DNA from: Enterovibrio coralii
GTDB taxonomy: Bacteria; Pseudomonadota; Gammaproteobacteria; Enterobacterales; Vibrionaceae
NCBI RefSeq assembly: GCF_001559595.1
Contig: NZ_LNTY01000034.1
Coordinates: forward strand, 620,001-684,000
Direction of reading: 5' to 3'
Length of the DNA stretch: 64,000 nt
Below are positions 1 through 9,138 of this stretch, in pieces. Under the pieces are notes generated by a model. The model did not search any database, was not told the origin of the DNA, and saw only the letters and a list, made by a program, of their open reading frames with translations. Position 1 is the first letter of the stretch. Each line of letters begins with the position of its first letter. A program made the translations under genes and the position numbers.

Positions 1-1
1 G

Positions 2-1006
2 TACCAACTGATTGATGTGGTTCGTGGGCAGTTGACGGGCGGTAAAAGCAAAGGCTTGTCGACCACAGGTGAACTTATCCTGACCAAAGACCATCTGCTG
101 TTGAATAACCGTAAAGTGGTCTCTGGTAAACAACTACGTCAGTACGCACACCGCATTTCTGACTTGGTTTACGAAAAACTAACAGGGGAAAAAGGGGCGT
201 TTCTCACGCGTATTGCTTACGTCGTTGTTGATGATAAAGCAGACTACCCTTACCAGCTTCGCATCGCGGATTACGATGGCTACAACGAACTCTTGGTGCT
301 GCGTTCAAAGCAGCCATTGATGTCTCCAGCTTGGTCACCTGATGGCAAACAACTGGCTTACGTCAGCTTTGAGAATGGTCAGGCCCAGATTTTCTTGATG
401 AATATCTACACTGGTGACCGCGAAATGATTTCGTCATTCCCGCGTCACAATGGTTCGCCACGCTTCTCGCCGGATGGCAGTAAGCTGGCTCTGGTGCTTT
501 CGAAGACAGGTAGTCTACAAGTCTACATACTGGATTTGAAGACCAGAAAAATGGAACAAATTACAAAAGGTCGTTCAAATAACACCGAGCCATTCTGGGA
601 TCCAGACGGGAAGTCTTTAATCTTTACGTCAGACCGGGGTGGTAAACCACAGATTTATCGAGTAAATTTAGCCGACGGTTCTACTAGTCGGATTACATGG
701 CAGGGCAGCCAGAATCTCGGTGGTCAAATTACACCTGACGGTAGACACCTGGTGATGGTTCACCGCTCGGACTCAGGCTACAACATTGCAAAACAAGATT
801 TGCAAACCGGTGCTGTTGAGATTCTAACGAAAACTATGTTGGACGAATCTCCAAGTCTCGCGCCAAATGGCAGCATGGTAATTTACAGCTCAGTTTATGG
901 GCGTGATAACGTACTTTCGTTGGTTTCTATTGATGGACGATTCAAAGCACGTTTACCGGCGACCAATGGCCGAGTGAGAGCCCCAGCATGGTCCCCGTTC
1001 CAATAA
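2..1006 (+). CDS. tolB: TolB, Tol-Pal system beta-propeller protein (5' truncated)
   Basis: The reading frame is open from base 2, so the true start lies before the window; 334 C-terminal residues are visible of a protein usually about 430-450 long. The N-terminal part seen is the end of the TolB alpha/beta domain ([20 protein letters not shown]). It is followed by a six-bladed propeller with repeated blade motifs such as [23 protein letters not shown] and [16 protein letters not shown]. The family protein is periplasmic, binds Pal, and helps keep the outer membrane attached during constriction. The pal start follows 33 bases after the stop, as in the standard tol-pal operon. Identification is secure; only the start is missing. 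Confidence 0.97.
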   Translation, partial: YQLIDVVRGQLTGGKSKGLSTTGELILTKDHLLLNNRKVVSGKQLRQYAHRISDLVYEKLTGEKGAFLTRIAYVVVDDKADYPYQLRIADYDGYNELLVLRSKQPLMSPAWSPDGKQLAYVSFENGQAQIFLMNIYTGDREMISSFPRHNGSPRFSPDGSKLALVLSKTGSLQVYILDLKTRKMEQITKGRSNNTEPFWDPDGKSLIFTSDRGGKPQIYRVNLADGSTSRITWQGSQNLGGQITPDGRHLVMVHRSDSGYNIAKQDLQTGAVEILTKTMLDESPSLAPNGSMVIYSSVYGRDNVLSLVSIDGRFKARLPATNGRVRAPAWSPFQ

Positions 1007-1039
1007 ATATTTGCGCTTATTTGATATAAGGAAAACAAG

Positions 1040-1564
1040 ATGCAAGTTAATAAAGTACTTAAGGGTTTGGCAATTGCGCTGCCTATGTTCACTCTGGCGG
1101 CTTGTAGCTCAAACGACAGCTCTACTGACAGCACTGCAGGCTCTCAAACTAACCAAGGTCAAGAGACCACTATCGTAACGCCAGTAGACGGCGGTCAAGG
1201 TGCTCTGACTGAGCAAGAAATCCGCAACAACGAACTGCGTCAATCTCAAACTGTTTACTTCAACTTTGACGACTACTCAGTACTGCCACAGTTCGAAGAC
1301 ATGCTGGATGCACACGCTGACTTCCTGCGTGAAAACGCAGATATCAAAGTAGTTGTTGAAGGTCACACGGATGAGCGGGGCACTCCTGAGTACAACATCG
1401 CGCTGGGCGAGCGTCGTGCGAACGCAGTTGCTAAGTACCTGCAAGCACTAGGCGTTCCTGCGTCTCAAATTTCAATCGTAAGCTACGGTGAAGAAAAGCC
1501 ACTGGTGCTAGGCCAAAGCGACGAAGCTTACGCGAAGAACCGCCGTGCGGTTCTGGTTTACTAA
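1040..1564 (+). CDS. pal: Pal, peptidoglycan-associated outer-membrane lipoprotein
   Basis: A 174-residue protein with a lipoprotein signal peptide whose lipobox LAAC puts the lipidated cysteine near residue 22. A low-complexity Ser/Thr/Gln linker follows, then an OmpA-like peptidoglycan-binding domain containing [20 protein letters not shown] and the ending KNRRAVLVY. Pal is anchored in the outer membrane, binds diaminopimelate in peptidoglycan and interacts with TolB. The start is supported by AAGGAA 9-10 bases upstream. It lies between tolB and cpoB with short gaps, consistent with one transcript. Length and motifs are typical. Confidence 0.98.
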   Translation: MQVNKVLKGLAIALPMFTLAACSSNDSSTDSTAGSQTNQGQETTIVTPVDGGQGALTEQEIRNNELRQSQTVYFNFDDYSVLPQFEDMLDAHADFLRENADIKVVVEGHTDERGTPEYNIALGERRANAVAKYLQALGVPASQISIVSYGEEKPLVLGQSDEAYAKNRRAVLVY

Positions 1565-1579
1565 TTTAAGGTAAATCCT

Positions 1580-2320
1580 ATGAACAGTAACACTTTGCGT
1601 TCTCTTTCGCTGGCGTTACTGGTGAGTGTGGCAGCCCCAGTGGCTGCCGCACCTGCTCCGGTGACTGAATTGGGTGGTAGTAGCGGCAGCAGCTCTGTTG
1701 AGCGCCTGGAGCGAATGCTCGAAGCTCGAAATCAAATGCAAATCGACATGCAGCGTCAGCTTGACCAAATGGCGAGTGAGCTTGATGAGCTGCGTGGCAC
1801 CGTCGAAAGAAACAGCTACGAATTAAATCAGATGTTGGAGCGCCAACGTGATCTCTACCGAGAGATTGATACGCTAAGAACGGCGAAACCAGCACCTGTT
1901 CCGGTCACAACGCCGGAAACCCTAGAATCCACAGAAACTTACTCAACGGATCAATCCGAAAACACCGAGTATGACGCGGCAGTTAACCTGATCCTAAAAG
2001 AGAAGAACTACGCTGGCGCGACGGAAGCGTTCAACGCATTCCTTGCTAAGTACCCAGAGTCAATTTATACGCCTAACGCGCATTATTGGCTGGGTCAGCT
2101 TTACTTCTCGAAAAGCGAATTGGATGCAGCGAAGAAACACTTCACTGCGGTCAGCCAGTTTGCGAAATCCCGCAAACGTGCCGACGCACTGCTGAAACTG
2201 GGTATCATTGCTCAGCGTCAGGGTGACACTGCTGGCGCGAAAACCTTGTTCCAAAGTGTGGTGAAAGAATACCCGGGAACAACGACAGCGAACCAAGCTG
2301 AAAAAGAGCTGAAAAAGTAA
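1580..2320 (+). CDS. cpoB: CpoB (YbgF), cell-division coordinator with TPR repeats
   Basis: A 246-residue protein with a Sec signal peptide (cleavage probably after AAPVAAA). A coiled-coil segment rich in Gln/Glu/Arg covers roughly residues 35-95, followed by a Pro/Thr linker. The C-terminal TPR domain begins near YDAAVNLILKEKNYAGATEAF and includes NAHYWLGQLYFSKSELDAAKKHF. In E. coli CpoB is periplasmic, binds TolA and couples PBP1B activity to outer-membrane constriction. It starts 15 bases after pal and ends the tol-pal operon, since a strong hairpin terminator lies just downstream. Confidence 0.96.
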   Translation: MNSNTLRSLSLALLVSVAAPVAAAPAPVTELGGSSGSSSVERLERMLEARNQMQIDMQRQLDQMASELDELRGTVERNSYELNQMLERQRDLYREIDTLRTAKPAPVPVTTPETLESTETYSTDQSENTEYDAAVNLILKEKNYAGATEAFNAFLAKYPESIYTPNAHYWLGQLYFSKSELDAAKKHFTAVSQFAKSRKRADALLKLGIIAQRQGDTAGAKTLFQSVVKEYPGTTTANQAEKELKK

Positions 2321-2333
2321 GTAAAAGCCTCTG

Positions 2334-2363
2334 AAAAAAGCCGACAACATTGTCGGCTTTTTC
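2334..2363 (+). terminator. Rho-independent terminator after cpoB
   Basis: A-tract, stem GCCGACA / TGTCGGC with a short loop, then a T-tract. It closes the tol-pal operon. Confidence 0.85.
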
Positions 2364-2410
2364 TTTTTCATTTTTCCCTCATCTGTACTTCACATCCTGT
2401 TCATAAAGGG

Positions 2411-2439
2411 TAAACATTCGGCATTAAGCTCGTTATAAT
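2411..2439 (+). promoter_or_regulatory. sigma-70 promoter of nadA
   Basis: A perfect -10 TATAAT (2434-2439) lies 17 bases after TAAACA (2411-2416), which matches TTGACA at four of six positions. The expected transcript start is near 2446. The -10 box overlaps the first ATG of the nadA frame (2438), so that ATG cannot be the translation start. Confidence 0.7.
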
Positions 2440-2464
2440 GGCGGGATTGCAAGCAAATCTGAGT

Positions 2465-3532
2465 ATGTCGATGAGCCAGATTATCAATACCGCAGAGACG
2501 GTATATCCCTTCCCTCCGAAACCGGAGGTGCTTTCTGAGCAACAAAGCGCAGACTACATCGCAAGCATCAAAAAACAGCTAGAAGAAAAAGATGCCGTGA
2601 TGATTGCGCACTACTACACCGACCCTGAAATTCAGGCTTTGGCTGAAGAAACGGGTGGTTTCGTGGGCGATTCCCTCGAAATGGCGAAGTTTGGTAACAA
2701 GCACCCAGCCAAAACCCTTCTTGTTGCTGGTGTCCGTTTCATGGGCGAAAGCGCAAAAATTCTGACCCCTGAAAAAACCGTTCTCATGCCGACGCTGGAA
2801 GCGGAATGTTCTTTGGATCTTGGTTGTCCAGAAGACCGCTTTACGGCGTTCTGTGACGCGCACCCAGACCACACTGTTGTGGTTTACGCCAACACCTCTG
2901 CCGCTGTTAAAGCGCGCGCTGACTGGGTTGTGACGTCATCTATCGCACTGGAAATCGTCGAGCACTTGGACGCGGAAGGTAAGAAGATTATCTGGGGGCC
3001 TGACCGCCACTTAGGTTCTTACATCGCGAACAAAACCGGAGCAGAAATGCTGTTGTGGCAAGGTGAGTGTGTCGTGCACGATGAGTTCTCTGCCAAAGCA
3101 TTGCGAGACATGAAAGCTGTTTATCCAGATGCAGCGATTTTGGTTCACCCTGAATCACCAGCGAGTGTTGTTGAATTGGCTGACGCAGTGGGTTCAACCA
3201 GTCAGCTCATCAAAGCGGCGAAAGAGTTGCCAAACAAGCAACTTGTCGTCGCGACCGACAAAGGTATCTTCTTTAAGATGCAGCAAATGGTGCCAGAGAA
3301 AGAGCTTATTGAAGCACCAACCGCCGGCGCAGGTGCAACCTGTCGCAGCTGTGCACACTGTCCGTGGATGGCGATGAATGGTCTGAAGGCGATTGATATT
3401 GCCCTTCGTGATGGTGGTGAAGAACACGAGATCCACGTTGATGAAGCGGTTCGCGTGAAATCACTCATTCCTTTGAATCGTATGCTGGATTTTGCGGCTG
3501 AATTGCAGCTTCAGGTCAAAGGTAACGCGTAA
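2465..3532 (+). CDS. nadA: Quinolinate synthase NadA
   Basis: NadA condenses iminoaspartate with dihydroxyacetone phosphate to quinolinate in de novo NAD synthesis, using a [4Fe-4S] cluster. Visible family features are [38 protein letters not shown] and cysteines in [19 protein letters not shown] and [10 protein letters not shown], which supply the cluster ligands. The frame is open from an ATG at 2438, but that codon sits inside the -10 promoter box. I therefore place the start at 2465 (355 residues) or 2471, which also aligns better with family N-termini. No strong Shine-Dalgarno is visible. It is a monocistronic gene. Confidence 0.95.
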   Translation: MSMSQIINTAETVYPFPPKPEVLSEQQSADYIASIKKQLEEKDAVMIAHYYTDPEIQALAEETGGFVGDSLEMAKFGNKHPAKTLLVAGVRFMGESAKILTPEKTVLMPTLEAECSLDLGCPEDRFTAFCDAHPDHTVVVYANTSAAVKARADWVVTSSIALEIVEHLDAEGKKIIWGPDRHLGSYIANKTGAEMLLWQGECVVHDEFSAKALRDMKAVYPDAAILVHPESPASVVELADAVGSTSQLIKAAKELPNKQLVVATDKGIFFKMQQMVPEKELIEAPTAGAGATCRSCAHCPWMAMNGLKAIDIALRDGGEEHEIHVDEAVRVKSLIPLNRMLDFAAELQLQVKGNA

Positions 3533-3636
3533 GGTCAACGGTGACGCTTCAAGTCAAAGAAATTTAATAAAATGGCGGGCACTATGTTCGCCTTTTTTGA
3601 TCGTTTTCGACCTATTCGAGTGAGTAAGGAAAGAGT

Positions 3637-4494
3637 ATGAGTCAGGCAATGTTGACCATTGGATTACCTTTGGCCCTTGCATGGATGATGTTTTGTGTTG
3701 GTTTGACCTTAACGTTGGCCGACTTTAAGCGCGTCGGACAATACCCGGGCATTGTGTTTGCCGGTCTTTGCGCCCAGTTGTTGGGGCTACCAGCGATAGC
3801 GTTTGTGTTGGTGTATGTGTTCAATTTGCCGGAAGTTGTCGCGATTGGCCTTTGGATTCTGGCATTGGCACCGGGCGGTGCATCATCGAACGCAATTAGC
3901 CACCTTGCAGGCGGTGATGCGGCGTTATCTATCACCATGACGGCAATCAGTAGTTTGATTATCCCGTTTAGTCTGCCGTTGCTCTTGCCATTACTCTACC
4001 CAGAAGTCTCAGCCGCTATTCCGGTTAAAACAGCCATCATGCAGCTTATCGCGGTCACCTTGGTACCAGTAGTATTGGGTATGGCCCTAAACCATTTTGT
4101 GCGTTCAGCGAAGTTTGATGCGTTCACTGAGTTTGCGGGTAAATCGGCACTATGGGCGTTGTTCTTTACCGTAGCCGTGACTTTAGCAGCGAATACGTCC
4201 GTGTTTAACCAACTCTTCTCTCAAGCGTCAGTTGCGGTATTAACGTTGTGCCTACTGGGAATGGGATTGGGCGTGGCGGTATCTAAGCTTTTTCGTGGTG
4301 ATGCAAAGCTTTCCAAAACCTTCGCGATTGAAGTGGGTATTCAAAACGCAGGAACGGCAATTTTCGTGGCCGTTGTACAGTTGAAACAGCCAGAGTTGGC
4401 GTTGACACCACTGTTGTATGGCGTGTTGATGAACATTCCTGTGGTGATACTCATTGCGCTCAACAAGCGCGCGGTGAAGTCTGTCGCCATGTAA
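3637..4494 (+). CDS. Bile acid:sodium symporter (BASS/SBF) family permease
   Basis: A 285-residue, very hydrophobic protein with about nine or ten membrane segments. The SBF-family signature is seen in LALAPGGASSNAISHLAGGDAALSI and later in the conserved EVGIQNAGTAIFVAV motif. BASS proteins are inner-membrane sodium-coupled transporters of organic anions, and in bacteria the substrate is usually unknown. The start ATG follows GTAAGGAAAGAGT, a good ribosome site. It stands alone between nadA and the convergent ddd genes. Nothing here links it to DMSP, although it lies beside that cluster. Confidence 0.85.
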   Translation: MSQAMLTIGLPLALAWMMFCVGLTLTLADFKRVGQYPGIVFAGLCAQLLGLPAIAFVLVYVFNLPEVVAIGLWILALAPGGASSNAISHLAGGDAALSITMTAISSLIIPFSLPLLLPLLYPEVSAAIPVKTAIMQLIAVTLVPVVLGMALNHFVRSAKFDAFTEFAGKSALWALFFTVAVTLAANTSVFNQLFSQASVAVLTLCLLGMGLGVAVSKLFRGDAKLSKTFAIEVGIQNAGTAIFVAVVQLKQPELALTPLLYGVLMNIPVVILIALNKRAVKSVAM

Positions 4495-4495
4495 C

Positions 4496-4524
4496 AAAAA
4501 GAGCTGCCACTGGCAGCTCTTTTT
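4496..4524. terminator. Bidirectional terminator between the BASS permease and dddC
   Basis: AAAAA, stem GAGCTGCC / GGCAGCTC with a three-base loop, TTTTT. It is symmetrical, so it can end the convergent transcripts on both strands. Confidence 0.85.
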
Positions 4525-4530
4525 CATTGG

Positions 4531-6024
4531 TTACAGCGTTGGCATCGAGAAGGATTTGGTTTCCCTGACTTCTGCAGAGGGCCAGCGTTGAGTGATGGTT
4601 TTTCTGCGTGTGTAGAATTTCACTGAGTCGGGCCCATAGGCATGTAAATCGCCGAACAGAGATTGTTTCCAACCGCCGAAGCTATGGTAAGCAACAGGCA
4701 CGGGTAGCGGAATGTTGATACCCACCATACCGACTTTGATGTGGTCGGAGAAGTACCGCGCAGCTTCGCCATCACGGGTAAAGATGCATGTGCCGTTTCC
4801 GTATCTGTGGTCGTTAATTAGCGTCATGGCTTCTTCCATTGAATTAACGCGAACGACTTGCAGCACTGGACCAAATATCTCTTCTTGGTAGCTCACCATA
4901 TCTGCTCTTACATGGTCGATGAGCGTTGCTCCCACATAAAAACCATTTTCATAGCCTTCAACGGTAGGGTTTCGGCCATCAACAACCAAGGTGGCACCGT
5001 CTTCCACTGCTGATGCAATGTAGCCTTCAACTTTCTCTTTGTGTTCCTTGGTGATGACAGGGCCAAAGTCGTTGTCGTTGTCGTAAAACGGGCCGACGCG
5101 TAGTGACGACAGTTTCGATGCGAGGCTATCGCAAAGACGGTCTGCGGCTTCATCACCTACAGCCACGGCTACCGACAGTGCCATGCAGCGTTCGCCACTA
5201 GAGCCAAATGCAGCCCCCAACAGTTGGTTGACCGCATTTTCCATGTCGCAGTCAGGCATGACGATAGCGTGGTTTTTCGCACCACCGAGTGCTTGGCAAC
5301 GTTTGCCATTTTGACTGGCTTTTTCATAAATGTATTGTGCGATAGGGGTGCTGCCTACAAAGCTCACGGCTTCGATACCTTTGCTTTCCAGCAAGCGGTC
5401 AACTACGGTTTTGTCACCTTGGATGACTTGCATAACACCATCTGGCAATCCCGCTTCTTTTAGAAGGCTTGCGATATAAAGAGCCGCACTTGGATCGCGC
5501 TCAGATGGCTTCAAAATAAAGCAGTTGCCGCAAACCAAAGCCATGGGGAACATCCAAAGTGGCACCATAGCAGGGAAGTTAAACGGTGTGATTCCAGCAA
5601 CCACTCCCAAAGGCTGGTACTCAGACCATGAGTCGATCCCCACGCCGACGTTTTTACTGAATTCGCCTTTGAGCAATTCAGTTGCTGAACAAGCATACTC
5701 AACGTTCTCAATACCGCGTTGCAGTTCGCCCATCGCGTCGTGCTGGATCTTGCCGTGTTCCTCTCCAATCAGGCGGCAGATGGTCTCCTTGTTATCCTCA
5801 AGAAGCTGCTTATAGCGAAACATGATACGTGCCCGTTTAATGGCGGGTGTGTTGCGCCATTCAGGAAACGCTGCGTTTGCGATCTCAACTGCCTCATCCA
5901 CCAATTCGACAGGCGCAAGCAACACATTCTTTGCATGCTCGCCTGTTGCGGGGTTAAATACTGCCTGCTTTTGGGTGAATGCTTCTCTGATCTCTCCGTT
6001 GATCAAATGCCCGATATCCGTCAT
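4531..6024 (-). CDS. dddC: CoA-acylating (methyl)malonate-semialdehyde dehydrogenase, DddC/MmsA type
   Basis: A 497-residue aldehyde dehydrogenase of the MmsA/IolA class. It shows the substrate/NAD motif GITPFNFPAMVPLWMFP, the VGSTPIAQYIYEKA segment and the catalytic cysteine in GSSGERCMALS. The family oxidises malonate semialdehyde or its methyl derivative with CoA and NAD to acetyl- or propionyl-CoA and CO2. As the last gene of dddT-dddB-dddC it should finish 3-hydroxypropionate breakdown. The frame extends seven residues upstream, but AGGAG at 6033-6037 is eight bases from the ATG at 6024 and only two from the ATG at 6030, so I choose 6024. In isolation it could be a valine or inositol enzyme; the context argues for DMSP. 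Confidence 0.88.
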   Translation of the reverse strand: MTDIGHLINGEIREAFTQKQAVFNPATGEHAKNVLLAPVELVDEAVEIANAAFPEWRNTPAIKRARIMFRYKQLLEDNKETICRLIGEEHGKIQHDAMGELQRGIENVEYACSATELLKGEFSKNVGVGIDSWSEYQPLGVVAGITPFNFPAMVPLWMFPMALVCGNCFILKPSERDPSAALYIASLLKEAGLPDGVMQVIQGDKTVVDRLLESKGIEAVSFVGSTPIAQYIYEKASQNGKRCQALGGAKNHAIVMPDCDMENAVNQLLGAAFGSSGERCMALSVAVAVGDEAADRLCDSLASKLSSLRVGPFYDNDNDFGPVITKEHKEKVEGYIASAVEDGATLVVDGRNPTVEGYENGFYVGATLIDHVRADMVSYQEEIFGPVLQVVRVNSMEEAMTLINDHRYGNGTCIFTRDGEAARYFSDHIKVGMVGINIPLPVPVAYHSFGGWKQSLFGDLHAYGPDSVKFYTRRKTITQRWPSAEVRETKSFSMPTL

Positions 6025-6035
6025 TGCCATTTCTC

Positions 6036-7196
6036 CTATTTCCAAAGTCCTTGGTAAAGCGATTTCATTTCTTCTTCCGTGGGAACTCTTGGGTTGTTCC
6101 CCGGTGAGCCAGACCCAAACGCTTGTTGAATCATGGTTTCCAGCACAGCGTCGAAGTCTGCTTTATCGATGCCAAATTCAGCGAGTGTTGGCACGTTAAG
6201 TTCTTCATTCAGTGCGAGAAGTTCTTGCTGAAGACGTGCGTTGGCATCTTCGGGTCTAACATGTTCGCCGACTAACCCCATGGCTTTTGCACATTGCGCA
6301 TAACGTTCTTCGCAGGCAGGAATAGAGAAGGCGGTAATGCTTGGAAGCAACATGGCATTGGAAAGCCCGTGAGGAACATGGAAAAAAGCCCCGATAGGTC
6401 GACTCATACCGTGCACAAGCGCAACGGATGCATTGGAAAACGCGATACCGGCAAGGGTCGCCCCCATCATCATTTGCTCTCGCGCTTCTTGATTATTTCC
6501 GTCGTGATAAACCTTTCTCAGGTTCGGAGCGATGAGCTTCATGGCTTCAAGTGCGTTGTAATCGCTGAACGGATTGCCCTTTTTACTGACGTAGGCTTCA
6601 ATCGCGTGGGTAAGCGCATCAATGCCTGTGTCAGCGGTGATTCTTGCAGGCAAAGACATGGTGAGCTTGTAATCGACCAAGGCTGCGACGGGAAGAAACC
6701 CTAAGCCGATACACAGCATTTTTTCGTCTGTTTCCGAGTCTGTGATGATGGTGAATTTGGTGACTTCTGAACCCGTTCCTGCTGTTGTCGGGATAGCAAC
6801 GACAGGGATCCCCGTTTCATTCACAATCCTAGGTGCTTTATAGTCGCGCATTACACCGCCATGTTTCGCGAGCATGCTTATAGCCTTTGCACTGTCGATG
6901 GCACTGCCGCCGCCTAATGCCACGATGCAATCGAACTGACCATCTCGCGTGACAGATACTGCCTCTTCAATGGATTGCGAAGTCGGTTCTGGAATCGTGT
7001 CGGCGTATACCTGACTGCTAAAACCTGCTTCAGACAGAAGGTCAGTCACCATGTCGGTATAGCCCATTTGCACCATGGTTTTGTCCGTGAGGATAAGCAC
7101 ACGTGATGCGCTGAAGCTATTCACGATATCGGGCAAACGTTTTGTGGCGTCTGCGCCAATTTCCATCATCCTTGGCATTGCTACTGATGTACTCAT
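6036..7196 (-). CDS. dddB: Iron-containing alcohol dehydrogenase DddB (3-hydroxypropionate oxidation)
   Basis: A 386-residue group III iron-dependent alcohol dehydrogenase. Motifs are the nucleotide-binding GGGSAIDSAKAISML, TTAGTGSEVT, DTGIDALTHAIEAYVS and the metal-ligand histidine region ALVHGMSRPIGAFFHVPHG. In known ddd clusters DddB oxidises 3-hydroxypropionate, from DMSP cleavage, to malonate semialdehyde, which DddC then uses. The frame runs on 63 codons upstream inside dddT. The real start is the ATG at 7196, which overlaps the dddT stop as ATGA and has GTAGGAG upstream, indicating translational coupling. The stop is 11 bases before the dddC start. Confidence 0.88.
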   Translation of the reverse strand: MSTSVAMPRMMEIGADATKRLPDIVNSFSASRVLILTDKTMVQMGYTDMVTDLLSEAGFSSQVYADTIPEPTSQSIEEAVSVTRDGQFDCIVALGGGSAIDSAKAISMLAKHGGVMRDYKAPRIVNETGIPVVAIPTTAGTGSEVTKFTIITDSETDEKMLCIGLGFLPVAALVDYKLTMSLPARITADTGIDALTHAIEAYVSKKGNPFSDYNALEAMKLIAPNLRKVYHDGNNQEAREQMMMGATLAGIAFSNASVALVHGMSRPIGAFFHVPHGLSNAMLLPSITAFSIPACEERYAQCAKAMGLVGEHVRPEDANARLQQELLALNEELNVPTLAEFGIDKADFDAVLETMIQQAFGSGSPGNNPRVPTEEEMKSLYQGLWK

Positions 7197-8763
7197 TTTG
7201 CTGCTCCTACTGTGTCTGGCTTGCCGGGAAGGGGTTCTCTGCGTAGTGACCGATAAAGGCCAACGGTGGTCGCGATGACCACGATGGAGTAGGGAAGGGC
7301 TGCGATGATTGAAGCGGTTTGCAGCGCGCCCAGTCCGCCAGCCAGCAACAATACGGCGGCGACAAGGCCAATCGATAATCCCCAAAAGACGCGGTAACGC
7401 GAAGGTGGGTGTTCGTCACCCATGGAAATGAGCGTGCAAATCACCAATGTCGCCGAGTCTGCAGAGGTGACGAAATAGGTGACCAACATGACGGTACAAA
7501 TGGTGGCACCAATCATGGTGAGGATCATACCAACGTCCATGAGTTCAATCGTTTTGAACAGGGCGAGCGTGAGATCTTCATTGACTGCCTCGACGACGCC
7601 GCCGCTGCCAAACAACTCGATATACATGGCGGTGTTGCCAAAGATGGTGATCCAAAAGGCGGCAAGGACTGTCGGTGCCAACAGCACGCCGAGCGTAAAT
7701 TCACGAATGGTTCTGCCGCGCGAAATACGCGCGATAAAGATGCCGCAAAACGGTGCCCAGGCTATCCACCAACCCCAGTAGAAGATGGTCCATGCGCCTT
7801 GCCACGTGTTTTCAGGGTTAGGGTCGACCCAAAGCCCCAACTTGACCACATTGAGCATGTAGTCGCCAAGGTTGGTAAAGAAGGAGCCAATAACGTAAGC
7901 CGTAGGGCCAAGAATGATAAAGAACGCCAGCATAACCACAGTGAGCTGCATATTGAGCTCACTGAGGATGCGAATGCCTTTGTTAACGCCCGTCAGAACA
8001 GACACAGTCGCCAAGATAGAAATACTGATGATCAGCATGATTTGCACAGAGGTGCTGATTTCAACATCAAGCAAGTAATTCAGCCCCGCATTCATTTGCT
8101 GCGCGCCAAGCCCAAGTGAGGTTGCGATACCAAATACGGTGCCAAAGACGGCCAGCAGGTCGGCGGCGTGTCCTAGTGGGCCATAGATTCGCTCACCGAG
8201 AAGGGGATAGAGACCAGAACGGATGGAGAGCGGTAAGCCTTTACGATAAGAAAAGTACGCGAGCGACAAGCCGCAAATCGCGAACAAGCCCCAGCCATGA
8301 AGACCCCAATGGAAAATGGCGATACGCATGGCAACTTGACCCGCTTGGATGGATTGGGCTTTATCTGCTGTGACAAAGGGGTTGCTTTGGAAGTGGTACA
8401 TGGGCTCGGCAATACTCCAGAACAGAATGCCGATACCAATGCCCGCCCCAAACAGCATGGAGAACCAAGAGAAGAAACCAAACTCTGGTTCTTCATCGTC
8501 TTTGCCCAGTTTGATGCCGCCGTAGCGACTGAGGATCAGGTAGAACGCGATGAAAAGGTAAACACTCATGAGTGCGATGTAGTACCAAGACAGGTTTTTC
8601 GCGATATAGTTTTTGCAGTACACATAGACACTGTTCGCTTGCTCAGGTAACAAGACCGTGTACAACACAAATAAAATGATAAGAACGGAAGAGCCGACAG
8701 CATTATCGGGTTTACACCCGCAAATAGGCCTCCTCCATCCTTCGCGTTTACATCCTTACTCAT
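7193..8763 (-). CDS. dddT: BCCT-family transporter DddT (one-base frameshift near the N-terminus)
   Basis: A betaine/carnitine/choline-type secondary transporter with about 12 membrane segments. The BCCT signature WTIFYWGWWIAWAPFCG is present, along with LFGAGIGIGILFWSIAEP and the ICGLSLAYFSYRKGLP segment. In this cluster it should import DMSP. The N-terminus (MSKDVNAKD..., ATG at 8763 after AAGGAGT) and the body are in different frames. Adding one G at about 8693-8696 joins them into NPIMLSGSSVLIILF and a 523-residue protein of normal length. I treat the break as a likely sequencing deletion. The shorter frame opening with GTG at 8668 would cut into the first membrane segment. Confidence 0.85.
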
Positions 8764-8852
8764 TGCGATACTCCTTTCCGAGATGCGGTAAAAATTAAAT
8801 AAATGATTTTGTTTTTCTTTGGTTCGTTATCTCTCATTAATATTTGCTTTAT

Positions 8853-8871
8853 TGCGACTTATCATGTCGCA
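8853..8871. promoter_or_regulatory. Candidate LysR-type operator between dddT and dddR
   Basis: A perfect inverted repeat TGCGAC-N7-GTCGCA lies in the 375-base divergent region between dddT and dddR (8764-9138), about 90 bases before the dddT start. LysR regulators usually bind dyads of this size in the region shared with their own gene, so this is a candidate DddR site. The rest of the region is A+T-rich and holds no gene. Confidence 0.4.
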
Positions 8872-8951
8872 TTTTGATAAATCGGCTTCGATAAAAACCG
8901 TGCTAGTAAACTTTCATGTTTCACTGTCTTTGGGCAATTAATAAATTTTTA

Positions 8952-8981
8952 GCCATTGCCATAAAAATAATTATGCATGGC
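8952..8981. promoter_or_regulatory. Imperfect inverted repeat upstream of dddR
   Basis: GCCATTGCCATAA and TTATGCATGGC form an imperfect dyad around a six-base A+T spacer, about 160 bases before dddR. It could be a second regulator contact or a chance structure. Confidence 0.22.
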
Positions 8982-9138
8982 TTTGGTGTTTCACTTTTTT
9001 GACATACGTGCTAATTGGTTAGGTGTAGATTGAGGGTTAATAACAATGAAAAAAATGACTGACTAAGCCGTTCTGATAGTCATCTTTGACTGCAAGATGC
9101 TGTGTCGCTTTTTATCGTGATAGCAAGGATGTAACACC

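Noticed and set aside
7197-7385. Upstream extension of dddB by 63 codons
   Set aside because: It overlaps dddT in another frame; the ATG at 7196 has a ribosome site and ATGA coupling.
7409-8119. Long plus-strand frame (236 codons) inside dddT
   Set aside because: It is antisense to a clear BCCT transporter and has the His/Arg/Asp-rich composition typical of shadow frames.
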